Assembly (NCBI RefSeq): GCF_029223865.1
Contig: NZ_CP119520.1
Coordinates: 2,108,001-2,172,000 of the forward strand
Length of the DNA: 64,000 nucleotides
DNA from: Telluria mixta
GTDB taxonomy: Bacteria; Pseudomonadota; Gammaproteobacteria; Burkholderiales; Burkholderiaceae_D
Direction: 5' to 3'
In this document: piece after piece, positions 62,343 to 64,000 of the stretch
How the letters are laid out: each line of letters starts with the position of its first letter
Position numbering within the stretch: the stretch's first letter is position 1
The notes under the pieces: generated by a model
Seen by the model: the letters and a program-made list of their open reading frames with translations, nothing else
What the model was told of the DNA's origin: nothing
Databases searched by the model: none
Made by a program: the position numbers and the translations under genes

Positions 62343-64000
62343 TGTGTAAGGTCTCCAAGTAATGGGATTGCGGCGAGGGTGTCGCCGGGTTCGCTGGGTC
62401 CGCGAGGTGGAACCGGATGTGCTGCGGATACGGAAAAATGTCTTCGAGTTCGCCCGCGAGGATGCGGTCCTTGTGCGACTGCCACCAGACGCGCGTCAAT
62501 AGTGCGGCATGGTGTTTCATGAACGCGGCGCGTATCTTTGGATTCCCGAGCAGGAAGCGCGCGAATTGTTCGGGAAAGACGTCGTGCTTGCCGATGGGGT
62601 ACCAGGGCTCGGCGGCCATCTCGTCTTCCTCGTTACGCGGCTGCGGGATGTCGCGGAAGTTGCAGTCGGTGAGGTACTCGATCTCGTCGTAGTCGTAGAA
62701 CACGACGCGGCCGTGTCGGGTCACACCGAAGTTTTTGTACAGCATATCGCCCGGAAAAATATTCGCAGCGACGAGGTCGCGGATCGCATTGCCGTACTCG
62801 AACACGCCGTGTTCGATAAGCTCGTCGTCGCCGCTGCGCTGTGCACGGTCCAGGTAGATATTTAGCGGCACCATGCGCCGCTCGATGTACAGGTGCCTGA
62901 TGACGATGTGGTCGCCTTCGATGTCGACGAGCGAAGGTGCGAACCGGCGCAGTTCGGCCATCAGTTCCTCGTCGAAGCGGGACAGCGGGAAGGCCACGTC
63001 CGAGTATTCCAGCGTGTCCGCCATGCGGCCCACGCGGTCGTGGTGCTTCACCAGCAGGTATTTTTCCTTGATGCGCGCCCGCGTCGTCTCTTTCGGCGGC
63101 GGATAGAAATCCTTGATCACCTTGAACACGTACGGAAAGGAGGGCAGTTCGAACACGAGCATCACGAGGCCGCGGATGCCGGGCGCGATGCGGAAGGCGT
63201 CGGAGCTGTGCTTCAGGTGCTGCAGGAAGTCGCGGTAGAACAGCGTCTTGCCCTGCTTTTGCAGGCCGAGCACGGTGTAGATCTCGCTGCGCGGTTTCTT
63301 CGGCATCAGGCTGCGCAGGAATTGCACGAAGGCCGACGGCACTTCCATGTCGACCATGAAATAGGCGCGCGTGAACGAGAACAGCAGGATCACCTGCTCG
63401 GGATCGGTCAGCACCGCGTCGAGGACGAGCCGGCCGGCCCGGTCGTGCAGGATCGGCACGACGAACGGATGTTCCCGGGCGCCGTTGATGGCGCGGCCGA
63501 CGATGTAGGCGGCCTTGTTGCGGAAAAACAGGCTCGACAGCACGTGCAACTGCTGGTTCGGCTCGCGCTCGTGCAGGCCGAAATGTTCGATCATGCGCGC
63601 TTCGACGAGGGCGATGTCGCGGTCGAGGTCGGCGAACGGGCAGTCGAGCTGGAAATTCGTCACCATGCGCCGCAACGAGAAGCGCAGGTCGTCCGCCGCC
63701 GGGTAATACACGCGGTAGGTCGGGGCCGGCTCGTCCGTCTCGATGTACTCGGTGGAGACGGCCGGGCGCACGAAGATGAAGTCGTTGCGGTAGTAGCTGC
63801 GGTGCAGGATGTGGCAGCAGACGGAATTGAAGAAGCTTTCCGCCAGCTCCGGGCGCTTGTGGTCCGTCAGCAGGCCAATGTAGTGGAGCTTCGTTTCGCG
63901 CCACGTCTCGTCGTCGAGATCTTCCGGCGCGTATTCGTCTTCCAGCGCATGCACGCATTCCTGCACGCGCTTGTCATAGAAATCGATGCGCTTGCGCGCG
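62335..64000 (-). CDS. aceK: Isocitrate dehydrogenase kinase/phosphatase AceK (5' end outside window)
   Basis: The frame is open to the right edge and reads [12 protein letters not shown] upstream of the first internal GTG, so at least 554 residues are present and the start is beyond base 64000. Family signatures include the AceK-specific [42 protein letters not shown], and the C-terminal [18 protein letters not shown]. AceK phosphorylates and dephosphorylates isocitrate dehydrogenase to direct carbon into the glyoxylate bypass on acetate or fatty acids. The coupled thiolase downstream fits control of acetyl-CoA flow. Confidence 0.95.
   Translation of the reverse strand, partial: ARKRIDFYDKRVQECVHALEDEYAPEDLDDETWRETKLHYIGLLTDHKRPELAESFFNSVCCHILHRSYYRNDFIFVRPAVSTEYIETDEPAPTYRVYYPAADDLRFSLRRMVTNFQLDCPFADLDRDIALVEARMIEHFGLHEREPNQQLHVLSSLFFRNKAAYIVGRAINGAREHPFVVPILHDRAGRLVLDAVLTDPEQVILLFSFTRAYFMVDMEVPSAFVQFLRSLMPKKPRSEIYTVLGLQKQGKTLFYRDFLQHLKHSSDAFRIAPGIRGLVMLVFELPSFPYVFKVIKDFYPPPKETTRARIKEKYLLVKHHDRVGRMADTLEYSDVAFPLSRFDEELMAELRRFAPSLVDIEGDHIVIRHLYIERRMVPLNIYLDRAQRSGDDELIEHGVFEYGNAIRDLVAANIFPGDMLYKNFGVTRHGRVVFYDYDEIEYLTDCNFRDIPQPRNEEDEMAAEPWYPIGKHDVFPEQFARFLLGNPKIRAAFMKHHAALLTRVWWQSHKDRILAGELEDIFPYPQHIRFHLADPANPATPSPQSHYLETLHNE

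Overview
The window is GC-rich, densely packed chromosomal DNA with almost no long non-coding stretches. Gene order and protein character point to a betaproteobacterium of the Burkholderiales, most likely an Oxalobacteraceae relative (Massilia/Telluria/Duganella type). This is inferred from the rsmI/lpoA/yraN/diaA/dolP neighbourhood, the bioA-F-D-B order and the liu and aceK genes; no 16S gene is present to confirm it.

Region by region: (1) 1-7.9 kb is housekeeping and envelope: an SUV3-like helicase cut by the left edge, small and lipoprotein genes, a TlpA-type thioredoxin, the dolP-diaA-yraN-lpoA cluster, divergent rsmI, a TonB-like proline-rich protein and tRNA-Pro(TGG). (2) 7.9-19.3 kb, minus strand, holds a leucine/isovalerate catabolic set (carboxyltransferase and biotin-carboxylase subunits of methylcrotonyl-CoA carboxylase, methylglutaconyl-CoA hydratase, HMG-CoA lyase) interrupted by all four late biotin genes bioA-F-D-B. 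The cofactor pathway therefore sits between the two subunits of an enzyme that needs biotin. A perfect 13-bp dyad lies upstream, inside a ychJ-family gene. (3) 19.9-26.8 kb is a visibly AT-richer island with an orphan type VI secretion effector module: VgrG, DUF4123 adaptor, a lipoprotein (likely immunity), a DUF2235 lipase-type effector, PAAR and a small membrane protein. (4) 26.9-47.8 kb is a long cell-wall recycling neighbourhood: D-amino acid dehydrogenase, penicillin-binding-type serine hydrolase, MurQ, AmpG, NagX-like permease, DigH-like glycan hydrolase, BadF-type amino-sugar kinase, AmiD, a LysR regulator, a VanX/DdpX dipeptidase, PBP4 (DacB), a fused SpmAB protein, an orphan peptide-binding protein, a TonB-dependent receptor and an exported LD-carboxypeptidase. 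(5) 47.9-58.6 kb carries small regulator/enzyme pairs (LysR and MarR regulators next to SDRs, azoreductase, thioesterase, thiolase and quinone-reductase-like genes) with visible candidate operators. (6) 58.7-64 kb, minus strand, runs aceK, thiolase, SDR, acyl-CoA dehydrogenase and GNAT.

The most notable content is region 4. Together its genes could take muropeptides or glycan fragments from outside or from the periplasm, strip sugars and peptides, import them, phosphorylate the amino sugars, convert MurNAc-6-P with MurQ and burn the released D-alanine with DadA. Next in interest are the T6SS module, the bio genes nested in the leucine pathway, the dyad in ychJ, and two MarR circuits whose operators can be read directly.
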